Counted from the stretch's first letter, positions 24,912 to 33,849 are shown. The stretch: 64,000 nucleotides of DNA from Tepidamorphaceae bacterium (GCA_028279445.1 JANQNT010000023.1:186001-250000); one strand, 5' to 3'. Notes: generated from the letters alone by a model not told the origin. Program-made: numbers and translations.

Positions 24912-25786
24912 GCCCCAATACCCGCGGCATTCTTGCCGCACTCGTCGCCATGTTCGCCTTCATCACCAGCGACACGCTGATCAAGCTGGCCAGCGAGAAC
25001 CTGCCGCTTGCCACCATCCTGCTGGTGCGCGGGACGATCGCCTGCGCCGGTATCGCTTTGATCGCGCGGGCCATCGGCCAATGGCGTCCGGGCCTTCCGC
25101 GCGATGCGGCCAGGCCGTTGGGCTGGCGCATCGTCGGAGAACTCGGCGCCACATGGTTCTATCTCTCCGCGCTGCTGGTGTTGCCGATCGCCAACGCCAC
25201 GGCGATCCTGCAGGCGATGCCGCTGGTGCTGACCGTGCTGGCGGCGGCGATCCTCAAGGAGCAGGTCGGCTGGCGGCGCTGGAGCGCCGTCGTCGTCGGC
25301 TTCTTTGGCATGCTGATGGTGGTGCAGCCGGGCATGGCCGGCTTCAACGAGGGGGCGCTGGTCGCCATCGTCGGGCTCGGCTTCATCGCGCTGCGCGACT
25401 TCGCCAGCCGCTACATCCCGGCGAGCCTCAGTTCCATCATGGTCACCTTCTGGAGCATGGCGGCGGTGACGCTGATGGGCGCGGGCATGGTGCTCCTGCA
25501 GGACGCCTGGCGCATGCCGGACGCACGCGAGCTGGCGATCCTGTGCGGTTCGGCGGTGTTCATGACGCTCGGCTTCTACGCCATCACCGATGCCATGCGC
25601 CACGGCGAGCTCTCCGTCGTCGCGCCGTTCCGCTACTCCATCATCGTGTGGGCGTTCATCTACGGCTATCTCGTCTGGGGCGACGTGCCGGACCCGCTGC
25701 GGCTGGCCGGCATCGCGCTGATCATCGCCAGCGGACTGTTCGTGTTCTACCGCGAGCGGGTGCGGGCGAAAAAGCTGGAGGGATAG
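24908..25786 (+). CDS. DMT-superfamily (EamA) transporter
   Basis: This 292-residue inner-membrane protein has ten predicted helices in two EamA repeats, for example ILAALVAMFAFITSDTLIKL at the start and LRLAGIALIIASGLFVFY at the end. It is likely an exporter of a metabolite; the substrate cannot be read. The start overlaps the acetyltransferase stop (ATGA). Pairing a GNAT with an exporter suggests resistance to, or detoxification of, an amine compound, but this is inference. Confidence 0.85.
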   Translation: MSPNTRGILAALVAMFAFITSDTLIKLASENLPLATILLVRGTIACAGIALIARAIGQWRPGLPRDAARPLGWRIVGELGATWFYLSALLVLPIANATAILQAMPLVLTVLAAAILKEQVGWRRWSAVVVGFFGMLMVVQPGMAGFNEGALVAIVGLGFIALRDFASRYIPASLSSIMVTFWSMAAVTLMGAGMVLLQDAWRMPDARELAILCGSAVFMTLGFYAITDAMRHGELSVVAPFRYSIIVWAFIYGYLVWGDVPDPLRLAGIALIIASGLFVFYRERVRAKKLEG

Positions 25787-25792
25787 GCTCCA

Positions 25793-26136
25793 TTTCGCTC
25801 ACGCCGAGCTCACTTCGTTCGCCGCCTCCGCGAGGGCGCGCTTTCGCGCGGACACGCAGTCGCGTGTCTGGGGTCGTTCCTTGCGCTGACGAAGCGTTTG
25901 GCACCCTGGCACGCGGTCGTGCGCCTGGGTGCAGATCGCACCGTCGGTGCAGGATGATGCCGCGAGCCCCGAAAAGTGGGAACCGGTTTTCGGACAAGGC
26001 GAGCGGCTAGCAAAGAATGCCCGCTCCCAGGTTCAATCGTCGAGCCGGGGCTGACCCTGGCGCTCGACTCGGGTCTCGCGCGTTCGATGCTCGAAACGAT
26101 TCGCTGGATCGTTTCGTCCGCTTCGCGGACCACATC
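25793..26136. repeat. intergenic repeat tract C
   Basis: The tract starts CATTTCGCTCACGCCGAGCT like tract A. It then carries the ACGCAGTCGCGTGTCTGGG and CACGCGGTCGTGCGCCTGGG modules, GCAGGATGATGCCGCGAG, GTGGGAACCGGTTTTCGGAC, the 25-nt palindrome at 26092-26116 and GTCCGC-ttc-GCGGAC (26116-26130). It ends at the mrp stop, so it lies between convergent genes. Confidence 0.78.
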
Positions 26137-27396
26137 TCACTCCATCACGATCGCCGGTGCGGCCTTGGTCGTGGGTGCGGTCTCGTCGGACAGCTCGTCC
26201 CAGACCATCTGCGCGATGGACTTGAACACCTCGGCATGAGGGCCGTCGGGATCGGACACCACCGGCGGGCGGCCGGAATCCGATTTTTCCCGAATCTCCA
26301 TGTGTAGGGGCACCTCGCCGAGGAACGGCACGCCGATCTTCTCCGCCTCGTTGCGCGCGCCGCCATAGCCGAAGATGTCGGAGCGCTCGCCGCAGGAAGG
26401 GCACAGGAAGTAGCTCATGTTCTCGATGACGCCGAGGATCGGCACGTCCACCTTGCGGAACATGTTGATGCCCTTACGCGCGTCGATCAGCGCCAGGTCC
26501 TGCGGCGTGGAGACAATCACCGAACCCGACAGCGGCACCTGCTGGGCCATGGTGAGCTGGGCGTCGCCCGTGCCCGGCGGCATATCGACCACCAGCACGT
26601 CGAGATCGCCCCAGGCGACCTCGCGCAGCATCTGGGTGATCGCCGAGATGACCATCGGCCCGCGCCAGATCATCGGCGTTTCCTCGTCCACCAGGAAGCC
26701 CATGGACATGACCTTCAGGCCATAGCCTTCCAGCGGCTTGAGCACGCGCCCATGCACCGGTTCGGGACGCCCGGTGACGCCGAGCAGGCGCGGCTGGGAG
26801 GGACCGTAGATGTCGGCATCCATGACGCCGACCGACAGGCCCAGCGACTGCAGCGCCAGCGCCAGATTGGCGGTCGTCGTCGACTTGCCGACGCCGCCCT
26901 TGCCCGAGGCGACCGCGATGATGTGCTTGACGCCGGGCACGCCGGCGGCCTGCGCCGCGCCGTCGCCGGGCGCTGCCTGCTTGCCGCCCACGGGCGGGGG
27001 TGCTGCCAGATTGGCGCCCTCGGGCGGGCGCTTGCCGCGCTGGCCAACACTTGCGGCGACCGGGCTGTTTCCTCCCGCGGCGCCGTTGCCGCCGCCATTG
27101 GGGGGCGCGGAGGCCCGCGGCGCGGCCGCGCGCGGCGGCGCGCCTCCAGCCATCTCGGCGGTCAGCGTGACAATCGCCTTCTCGACGCCCTCGATCTCGT
27201 TGGCGACGCGCTCGGCGGCCTGGCGCATCGGCTCCAGCTTCTCCGCGTCGCGCGCATCGACGGTGATGGAGAAGAACACCTTGTCGCCGGTCACGACGAT
27301 GTCGGAGAGAATCCCGCTCTCTACCAGATCGCGTTCCATGTCCGGCCCGCGCACGCGCTTGAGCGCCTCGAGCACCGTGTCTTTGGTGATGGTCAT
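26137..27396 (-). CDS. mrp: Mrp/ApbC iron-sulfur cluster carrier ATPase
   Basis: The 419-residue protein has an N-terminal MIP18/DUF59 domain (about 1-95), a Gly/Ala/Pro-rich linker (100-155) and a P-loop NTPase domain with the deviant Walker A GKGGVGKSTTTANL and DMPPGTGDAQLT. The CxxC pair is in YFLCPSCGERSD. It transfers Fe-S clusters to apo-proteins in the cytosol, plausibly including the many clusters of the FDH and ferredoxin proteins nearby. It is flanked on both sides by repeat tracts. Confidence 0.93.
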   Translation of the reverse strand: MTITKDTVLEALKRVRGPDMERDLVESGILSDIVVTGDKVFFSITVDARDAEKLEPMRQAAERVANEIEGVEKAIVTLTAEMAGGAPPRAAAPRASAPPNGGGNGAAGGNSPVAASVGQRGKRPPEGANLAAPPPVGGKQAAPGDGAAQAAGVPGVKHIIAVASGKGGVGKSTTTANLALALQSLGLSVGVMDADIYGPSQPRLLGVTGRPEPVHGRVLKPLEGYGLKVMSMGFLVDEETPMIWRGPMVISAITQMLREVAWGDLDVLVVDMPPGTGDAQLTMAQQVPLSGSVIVSTPQDLALIDARKGINMFRKVDVPILGVIENMSYFLCPSCGERSDIFGYGGARNEAEKIGVPFLGEVPLHMEIREKSDSGRPPVVSDPDGPHAEVFKSIAQMVWDELSDETAPTTKAAPAIVME

Positions 27397-27484
27397 AAGT
27401 GATCAAGTCCCTGCGCGACGCCGCTTGCCCCCGGCACCGCCTGCTTCGTTTCGGGGATAGATATTCGAAAACGAGGTGGGGTCA

Positions 27485-27800
27485 AATGGGGGAGGCCCGT
27501 CTTGGCGGACGGTCCGGTGGACCGGCCGGAGGGCCGAACGCCCGAGGCAATAGCCGAGGGCCGGTTATCCCTTGCGGATATGCGCCACGGCATCGCCCCG
27601 CATCTTAGCGTCACCCCGGACGGCACTTGGTGCCTGATCCGGGGAGCGTTTTTCTCCCTCACGGCGAGTTCGCCCGGACAATGTCCGCGCTCACCGCCTG
27701 CGGGAGCGCGGCCTGACCGGCCGGGCGCACAGTCGTGCGCCTGGCGTTGCCATCCACTCCCCGCGTCACCCCGGACTTGATCCGGGGTCCATAGGGCAGG
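27485..27800. repeat. intergenic repeat tract D
   Basis: The tract has GGAGGCCCGTC, a short hairpin CGGTCC-ggt-GGACCG (27510-27524), GGGCCGAACGCCCGAGGC, a CCCCGGA...TCCGGGG hairpin (27614-27643), CTCACGGCGAGTTCGCCCGG with the GGACAATGTCCGCGCTCACC module, the ggcctgaccggccgggcg module, and the familiar alphaproteobacterial palindrome CACCCCGGACTTGATCCGGG near 27770. The rest up to 27853 shows nothing further. Confidence 0.75.
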
Positions 27801-27853
27801 TCAACTTGGTGTATGGCCGATGGATACCAGGATGGGCTGAACAGCGGGCCACC

Positions 27854-28459
27854 TCACTCCACCACCGGCAGCTCCAGCCCTTCCGGGAATTCCCACGTCT
27901 GCGTAGCGAAGCTCTCGAAACCCTCGGCCTTCACATGCGAGGTCGATTTCACCACTTGGCCTGACTCGCGGTCGATCCAGTAGGTGTTGGCCATGTCATA
28001 CTTGAAGCCGGTCTCGTTGCGCAGGTCGGCGGACATGGTCTCGTAGGTCGTCCCGTCCAGTTCCTCCTCGCCGCAGACCACATTGCTCGCCGTGTCGGCT
28101 TGCGCCTTCACCGAGGCGATGTGCATGGCGCGGGCCTCCTCGGCGTCGAACTCGTGCACCTTGGCCCAGGTCGCGCCCTCATCGGACGATTGCCACATGA
28201 CGCCCTTGTGGGTCAGCACCCAGGGGCTGCCGGCCGGCACGGTCACCTTGGTCATGTTGTGGTCCCAGGCGACGATCTCGAAGATGTTCTCGGTCTTCGG
28301 CTGGCCCTTGATCTCGGTGACGATGTGGGCGCGGCCGTAGTTGCGCTCCAGCGCGCCCACATACATCTCGATGAAACGCTCGCGGCAATCGTCGGCCAGC
28401 GCGGATGACGCGCAGAGCGTCACTACGAGCGCCGCCAGCGCGGATTTGCGGATGGACAA
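27854..28459 (-). CDS. exported protein of unknown function
   Basis: The 201-residue protein has a clear signal peptide (MSIRKSALAALVVTLCASSA, cleavage after ALA). The mature part is beta-rich (FEIVAWDHNMTKVTVPAG, YWIDRESGQVVKSTSHVKAEG) with two cysteines, and resembles secreted proteins that track one ligand or lipid. I do not recognise a named domain. It is divergent from fdhD, with a 135-bp gap. Confidence 0.68.
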   Translation of the reverse strand: MSIRKSALAALVVTLCASSALADDCRERFIEMYVGALERNYGRAHIVTEIKGQPKTENIFEIVAWDHNMTKVTVPAGSPWVLTHKGVMWQSSDEGATWAKVHEFDAEEARAMHIASVKAQADTASNVVCGEEELDGTTYETMSADLRNETGFKYDMANTYWIDRESGQVVKSTSHVKAEGFESFATQTWEFPEGLELPVVE

Positions 28460-28594
28460 GGGCGTTCTCCCGGCTTGATCCGTTCACCGCGACAGCAAAG
28501 CTGTGCGCGGCGGCGGATTGCAACCGAAAACTCGCCTCCCTTCCCCTCACCCCCTGCCCGGTCTATCTGTTGGCGCAGAACAGGAACGCAGGTC

Positions 28595-29542
28595 ATGGCG
28601 GACGAAGCGGTGCGCACGGACAAGCAGAAGAACGCGGCAGAGGTGGCAGGCGCGGCGCGCGAAGCGGATCGCGGCTTCCTCGTCGCGCCCGATCCCGACG
28701 ACCCGAAGCTGTCGGCGCCGGTCACCGGCATCGACCACACCGGCACTGAGGTCGAGACCCGCGTGGTGCAGGAGCGCGCCCTGACGCTGTTCCTCAACGC
28801 GCAGGAGGTGGTCACCATGATGACCATCGGCGACCGGCCGGACCTCTTGGCCGTGGGCTATCTGCTCAACCAGAACATGCTGCGCCGCGACGACGTCATC
28901 ACTGGCATCGACCACGACGAGGACCTCGGCGTCGTCGTGGTGCGCACCGAGCGGGCCACCAACTACGAAGCCAAGATGAAGAAGAAGGTGCGCACGTCGG
29001 GCTGCGCCCAGGGCACCATCTTCGCCGACGTGATGGAGAGCTTCGAGGCAATCACGCTCCCCACGGAGGCGAAGCTCAACACCTCCTGGCTCTACGCGCT
29101 GACCAAGCAGATCAACACCGCGCCGAGCCTCTATCTCGCCGCCGGCGCGATCCACGGCTGCGTGCTGTGCGAAGGCGACCGGCCGCTCGCCTATATGGAA
29201 GACGTCGGACGCCACAACGCCGTCGACAAGATCGCCGGGTGGATGTTCCTCAATGGCGTCACGCCGCAGGACAAGATCTTCTACACCACCGGCCGGCTGA
29301 CCTCGGAGATGGTCATCAAGACGGTGATGATGGGCATCCCGATCCTGATCTCGCGCTCGGGCTTCACCGCCTGGGGCGTCGAACTCGCCAAGCAGGCGGG
29401 GCTGACGCTGATCGGCCGGGCGCGGGGCAAGCGCTTCGTGGCGCTGTCGGGCGCGGAGCGCATCGTGTTCGACGCGGATGCACAGACCGACGCGGACGAA
29501 AACCCAAAGCACCGTCGCAAGGGCGCGCGTGGGGATGAGTAG
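28595..29542 (+). CDS. fdhD: formate dehydrogenase sulfurtransferase/accessory FdhD
   Basis: FdhD carries sulfur from IscS to the Mo-bis-MGD of formate dehydrogenase, without which the enzyme is inactive. The start MADEAVRTDKQ at 28595 gives 315 residues; longer upstream codons look non-coding. Conserved parts include FLNAQEVVTMMTIGDRPDLLAVGYL and YMEDVGRHNAVDKIAGWM. The usual CxxC loop (CGVCG in E. coli) reads GCAQG here, with one Cys, while a CxxC (GCVLCEG) appears about 50 residues later. It is followed by mobA, mobB and moeA on the same strand, separated by repeat tracts. Confidence 0.93.
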   Translation: MADEAVRTDKQKNAAEVAGAAREADRGFLVAPDPDDPKLSAPVTGIDHTGTEVETRVVQERALTLFLNAQEVVTMMTIGDRPDLLAVGYLLNQNMLRRDDVITGIDHDEDLGVVVVRTERATNYEAKMKKKVRTSGCAQGTIFADVMESFEAITLPTEAKLNTSWLYALTKQINTAPSLYLAAGAIHGCVLCEGDRPLAYMEDVGRHNAVDKIAGWMFLNGVTPQDKIFYTTGRLTSEMVIKTVMMGIPILISRSGFTAWGVELAKQAGLTLIGRARGKRFVALSGAERIVFDADAQTDADENPKHRRKGARGDE

Positions 29543-29790
29543 TCTGTTTCGCTCACGCCAGTTCCCCCGGATCAAGCACTTCGTGCTGTCCGGGGTCACG
29601 GCTCCGCGGGGGCGGCCTGACCGGCCGGGCGCACGGTCGTGCGCCTGGGTGCCAAACACTCCGCCGGTGCGGGGAACGAACACAGACACGCGACTGCGTG
29701 TCCGCGCAAAGGCGCGCCCTCGCGGAGGCGGTGAGCGCGGACATTGTCCGGGCGAACTCGCCGTGAGCGAAATAAACAGGCGCCCTGACC
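29543..29790. repeat. intergenic repeat tract E with terminal inverted repeats
   Basis: The left end GTTTCGCTCACGCCAGTTC lies just after the fdhD stop. The right end is CTCGCCGTGAGCGAAATAAAC near 29757-29778. Between them are CCCCGGATCAAGCACTTCGTG, the ggcctgaccggccgggcg module, and, inverted, GCCCTCGCGGAGGCGGTGAG and CGGACATTGTCCGGG. A partial third module runs to the mobA start at 29828. Confidence 0.78.
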
Positions 29791-29827
29791 GGCCGGGGGC
29801 GCAGTCGTGCGCCTGGGTGGCCGACGT

Positions 29828-30466
29828 ATGAGCGGGACTGTACACGATGTTGCCGGCGTCATCCTCGCCGGCGGGCTGTCGCGGCGCATGGGTGGCGGCG
29901 ACAAGCCGCTGCTCGATCTGGCCGGCCGTCCGATGCTGGCGCATGTCATCGACCGGCTGGCTCCCCAGGTCGGTGCGCTGGCGCTCAACGCCAACGGCGA
30001 TCCGGCACGCTTCGCACCTTTCGATCTCCCGGTGATCGCCGATCCGATCGAGGGCTTCGCCGGGCCGCTGGCCGGCGTGCTGGCGGGCCTGCGCTGGGCG
30101 CAATCGAACGCGCCGCAAGCGCGTTACATGGCGACGGCGGCAGGCGACACGCCGTTCTTCCCGGCCGACTTCGTTGCGCGCACCCTTGCGGCAGCCGGCG
30201 ATGCGGACATGATCGTGCTGGCGCGATCCGACGGGCGGGTGCATCCGGTCTTCGGCCTGTGGCCGGTGGCGTTCGCCGACGACCTCGATGCCTTCCTGAC
30301 GCACGGCGAGAGCCGCAAGGTGCTCGCCTGGGTCGACCGGCACGCCAACACAACGACCGAGTTCGCCCCGGCTCGGATCGGTGGGCAGTCGCTCGACCCG
30401 TTCTTCAACGCCAACACGCCGGAGGATCTTGAAACTGCCTCAGGCCTGCTTGCGCAGAGCTCATAG
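29828..30466 (+). CDS. mobA: molybdenum cofactor guanylyltransferase
   Basis: MobA adds GMP from GTP to Mo-molybdopterin, forming the MGD cofactor of FDH. The start MSGTVHDVAG at 29828 gives 212 residues. The nucleotide-binding signature GVILAGGLSRRMGGGDKPLL is near residue 10, and the metal-binding TAAGDTPFFP follows at about 100. The 3' part shows FFNANTPEDLE. It sits between repeat tracts E and F, upstream of mobB-moeA. Confidence 0.93.
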   Translation: MSGTVHDVAGVILAGGLSRRMGGGDKPLLDLAGRPMLAHVIDRLAPQVGALALNANGDPARFAPFDLPVIADPIEGFAGPLAGVLAGLRWAQSNAPQARYMATAAGDTPFFPADFVARTLAAAGDADMIVLARSDGRVHPVFGLWPVAFADDLDAFLTHGESRKVLAWVDRHANTTTEFAPARIGGQSLDPFFNANTPEDLETASGLLAQSS

Positions 30467-30472
30467 CGGCGT

Positions 30473-30671
30473 TTCTATTCCGCTCACGCCAGTGCGCTGT
30501 GCGCACGGCTCCGCGAGGGCGGCCTGACCGGCCGGGCACGCAGTCGCGTGCCTGGGTGCCAAATGCACAGTCGGTGCGTGGAACGAACCCGGCGTCCGAC
30601 CGGACGCCCGCGCGAACAGCGCGCCCTCGCGGAGCCGTGCGCACAGCGCACTGGCGTGAGCGGAATAGAAC
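30473..30671. repeat. intergenic repeat tract F: 48-bp perfect inverted repeat
   Basis: Bases 30473-30520 and 30623-30670 are exact reverse complements (one more inner base pair also fits), beginning TTCTATTCCGCTCACGCCAG and ending CTGGCGTGAGCGGAATAGAA. The central ~100 bp carry the ggcctgaccggccgggca and ACGCAGTCGCGTGCCTGGG modules. As DNA it resembles a small non-autonomous element with terminal inverted repeats. As RNA it would fold into a very stable stem 7 bp after the mobA stop. Confidence 0.88.
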
Positions 30672-30759
30672 AGCGCGGCCCCGGATCACGGTCCTGACGG
30701 ACCTGTCCGGGGTGACGAGGGAGTGTGCTGCAACCGGCCGGGCACGCGGTTGCGTGGAT

Positions 30760-30990
30760 TATATCCCTCACGCCGAGCTCACTTCGTTCGCCGGCTCCGC
30801 GGGGCGCGCTGTTCGCGCGGGCACGCAGTCGCGTGCCTGGGTGCAGATCGCTCTGTCTGTGCAGGATGATGCCGTGAGCCCCGAAACACACGTCGTGTGA
30901 CGTGGGAAGTAAGTTTTCGGACAAGAGGCGCGGAGCGGCGCAGCCGCGACAGGGAAAGCTAACAAGGCGGACGGCGAGCAAATAAGACAC
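30760..30990. repeat. intergenic repeat tract G
   Basis: ATCCCTCACGCCGAGCTCAC opens a copy close to tract C, with CACGCAGTCGCGTGCCTGGG, GCAGGATGATGCCGTGAG and AAGTTTTCGGACAAG. Part of the internal hairpin is replaced by CACACGTCGTGTGACGTGGG. It ends near 30990, about 40 bp before mobB. The 90 bp between F and G (30672-30760) show only a CGGATCACGG...CCGGGGTGACG fragment. Confidence 0.7.
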
Positions 30991-31030
30991 GCTTGCCGCG
31001 CGCGCCAAAATCACCATTATCCCCGCCACC

Positions 31031-31570
31031 ATGACCGACACTCCGCCCGTCTTCGGCGTCACCGGCTGGAAGAACTCCGGCAAGACGACCCTGACCACCC
31101 GTCTGATCAGCGAACTGACCGCGCGGGGCTTGCGCGTCGCGTCCCTGAAACACGCCCATCACGCCTTCGACATCGACACGCCGGGCACGGATTCCTTCCG
31201 CCACCGGGAGGCCGGCGCGCAGGAGACGGCAATCGTCGGCGGGGCGCGCTGGGCGGTCATGCACGAGCTGCGCGGTGCCGATGAGCCCTCCATGGAGGAG
31301 ATACTGGCACGGCTAAGCCCCTGCGATATCGTCATCGTCGAGGGCTACAAGAAGGAAAGCCATCCCAAGATCGAGTGCCGCAGGGCGGACGCACGCCGGC
31401 AGGATGCGCTCAGCGATGGCGACCCGCAGATCGTCGCCGTGGCCAGCGACGCGCCGGCCGAGACGCGGGCGGGCGCCCTGCCGGTCTTCGACATCGACGA
31501 CATCGCGGCGATCGCCGACTTCGTCATGGACCATCGCGGCCTGACGGCTGCCGCCGGAGCCGCGCAATGA
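31031..31570 (+). CDS. mobB: molybdopterin-guanine dinucleotide biosynthesis adaptor protein
   Basis: This 179-residue GTP-binding protein has a Walker A at about residues 9-20 (GVTGWKNSGKTT), followed by LKHAHHAFDIDTPGTDSFRH and a DIVIVEGYKKESHPKIE block, all typical of MobB. It assists MobA in MGD formation. Its stop overlaps the moeA start (ATGA), so the pair are translationally coupled. Confidence 0.93.
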   Translation: MTDTPPVFGVTGWKNSGKTTLTTRLISELTARGLRVASLKHAHHAFDIDTPGTDSFRHREAGAQETAIVGGARWAVMHELRGADEPSMEEILARLSPCDIVIVEGYKKESHPKIECRRADARRQDALSDGDPQIVAVASDAPAETRAGALPVFDIDDIAAIADFVMDHRGLTAAAGAAQ

Positions 31571-32844
31571 GCGCACCGCGCCTCATCGACGACTGCTTCC
31601 TGCACGACAAGGACCGGCTCAAGCACGCGGAGGTGCTGACCCTGCTGCACGAGCGGCTGGCTCACGTCACCGGCGTCGAGGAGGTGGCGCTCGCAGCGGC
31701 GTCGGGCCGTGTTTCGGCGGAAGAACTGCGCGCACCGCGCCAGGTGCCGCTCAACGACAATTCCGCCGTCGACGGCTATGCCTTCGCCCATGCCGATCTC
31801 GGCGAAGACGATACCCTGTTGCCGGTCGCCATGCGCATCGCCGCCGGCCATCCGGCAGACGAACCGCTGGCGGCGGGACACGCGGCGCGCATCTTCACCG
31901 GCGCCGTCATGCCGCAAGGTGCCGAGACGGTGGCCATGCAGGAGGACTGCGAGGCGATCGATATCGATGGCGTGGCGCATGTGCGCCTGCCGGCGGGCCT
32001 CAAGCGCGGCGCCAACTGCCGCAAGGCCGGCGAGGACCTGGAGGCCGGCGCCGTGCTGATCGACGAGGCGCAGGTGCTGCGCCCCCAGGACGTAGCGGCG
32101 GCGGCCTCCATCGGCCGCGCCAGCATCAAGGTGCACGAGCGGTTGCGCGTGGCGCTGTATTCCTCAGGCGATGAACTCGCCGCCTCCGGCAACGAGCCGG
32201 CGGACGGCCAGGTCTTCGACGCCAACCGGCCATTGCTGGCGGCGCTGATGGCGCATCTGCCCGTCGACATCACTGATCTTGGCGTGCTGCGCGACGACGC
32301 ATCCACGGTGCGCGAGGCGCTCGCCTCGGCGGCCGGCACCCATGACGTGATCCTGACCACCGGCGGGGCCAGCCGCGGCGATGAGGACCACCTGGTGGAG
32401 AGCCTCGACGCGCTCGGCAAGCGGCACCTGTGGCAGATCGCCATCAAGCCCGGCCGGCCGATGTGCCTGGGGCAGATCGGCGAGACGGTGGTCTTCGGCC
32501 TGCCCGGCAATCCGGTCGCCGCCTTCGTGTGCTTCCTGCTCTACGTGCGCCCGGCGCTGCTGCAGCTATGCGGGGCGGCATGGCGCGATCCGGTGCGCTT
32601 CTATCTGCCGGCGGGCTTTGAAATCGCCAGGAAGAAGCCGGACCGGCGGGAGTTCCTGCGCGGCATGCTGGTGCCGGGCCCGGACGGGCCGACGGTGGAG
32701 AAGTTCGCCCGTGACGGGTCGGGGCTGATCTCGGGGTTGCGCGCCGCCGACGGGCTGATCGAGCTGCCGGAGGAGGCCACCGGTGTCACCCGCGGCGAGC
32801 CGGTCGCCTTCATCCCGTTCAGCGAGCTGGGGCTGGTCGGCTGA
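31567..32844 (+). CDS. moeA: molybdopterin molybdenumtransferase
   Basis: The 425-residue enzyme inserts molybdate into adenylylated molybdopterin. Conserved MoeA elements are PLNDNSAVDGYAFAHAD near residue 58, RIFTGAVMPQGAETVAMQED near 114, the MoCF-binding LTTGGASRGDEDHL near 265, and KPGRPMCLGQIG with FGLPGNPVAAFV near 295-315. It overlaps mobB by four bases. With moaA, mobA, mobB and fdhD it supplies the FDH cofactor; moaC, moaD and moaE are not in the window. Confidence 0.94.
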   Translation: MSAPRLIDDCFLHDKDRLKHAEVLTLLHERLAHVTGVEEVALAAASGRVSAEELRAPRQVPLNDNSAVDGYAFAHADLGEDDTLLPVAMRIAAGHPADEPLAAGHAARIFTGAVMPQGAETVAMQEDCEAIDIDGVAHVRLPAGLKRGANCRKAGEDLEAGAVLIDEAQVLRPQDVAAAASIGRASIKVHERLRVALYSSGDELAASGNEPADGQVFDANRPLLAALMAHLPVDITDLGVLRDDASTVREALASAAGTHDVILTTGGASRGDEDHLVESLDALGKRHLWQIAIKPGRPMCLGQIGETVVFGLPGNPVAAFVCFLLYVRPALLQLCGAAWRDPVRFYLPAGFEIARKKPDRREFLRGMLVPGPDGPTVEKFARDGSGLISGLRAADGLIELPEEATGVTRGEPVAFIPFSELGLVG

Positions 32845-33081
32845 TCCACTCTTCCAGCCGCTGTTCGCTGCCCATCCCCTCCCCCAACGACACCATTGCA
32901 ATCTGCGCGCGCTTTGTGGGTAAATGTCGCGCAACGCGATGGGTCAACCACCGCCAAGACGACCCGAACAGGGAAAACGGCGGACGAACGTCCAACAAGC
33001 CGTGTAGCGGGTCGAACAGAGGATCGAAGCGGACCGGAAACCAATAACCCCGGCCGCCATGCGACAAACATGGGGAACAGC

Positions 33082-33849
33082 ATGATCAAACGCGTCATTT
33101 TGGCCGCTCTTGTGGTTGCGGCCAGCTTCAGCCTTGCCCAGGCGAAAGAGTGGACGAAGGTGCGCATCGGCACCGAGGGTGCCTACCCGCCGTTCAACTT
33201 CTTCGACACCAACCAGGAACTGCAGGGCTTCGACATCGACATCGCCAAGGCGCTGTGCGCCGAGATGAAGGTGGAGTGCGAGTTCGTCGCCCAGGACTGG
33301 GACGGCATCATTCCCGCGCTGCTCGCCAACAAGTACGACGCCATCATCGCCTCCATGTCGATCACCCCGGAGCGCAAGGAAAAGGTCGATTTCACCAACA
33401 AGTACTACTCGACACCGCCCGGACTGATCGCACCGAAGGACACCGCGCTGACCGAGACCACGCCGGAAGCGCTCGAGGGCAAGACCATCGGCGCCCAGGA
33501 AGCAACAACGCATTCGAGCTTCCTTGAGGATGTCTATGCCGGGTCCAACATCAAGCTCTACGGCACCCAGGACGAAGCCAATCTCGATCTGGTCGCCGGC
33601 AGGCTCGACGCGGTGGCCGCCGACTCCGTCGTGCTCGGCGAGTGGCTGAAGACCGAGGACGGCGCCTGCTGCAAGATGGTCGGCCCCATGGAGAACGATC
33701 CGAAGTACTTCGGCGAGGGCGCCGGGATCGCCATCCGCAAGGGCGAGGACGAGTTGCGCGAGATGTTCAACAAGGCGCTCGCGGCCATCATCGCCAACGG
33801 CACCTATCAGAAGATCAACGACAAGTACTTCGACTTCTCCGTCTATTGA
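33082..33849 (+). CDS. polar amino-acid ABC transporter, periplasmic binding protein
   Basis: The start MIKRVILAALVV at 33082 follows GGGGAAC and gives 255 residues with a signal peptide cleaved after AQA. The mature protein is a cluster 3 solute-binding fold: VRIGTEGAYPPFNFFD, GFDIDIAKALC, YDAIIASMSITPERKEKVDFT and a C-terminal YQKINDKYFDF. The ligand is probably a basic or polar amino acid or opine. It is followed by two permease genes; no ATPase follows, so it must use one encoded elsewhere. Confidence 0.9.
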   Translation: MIKRVILAALVVAASFSLAQAKEWTKVRIGTEGAYPPFNFFDTNQELQGFDIDIAKALCAEMKVECEFVAQDWDGIIPALLANKYDAIIASMSITPERKEKVDFTNKYYSTPPGLIAPKDTALTETTPEALEGKTIGAQEATTHSSFLEDVYAGSNIKLYGTQDEANLDLVAGRLDAVAADSVVLGEWLKTEDGACCKMVGPMENDPKYFGEGAGIAIRKGEDELREMFNKALAAIIANGTYQKINDKYFDFSVY

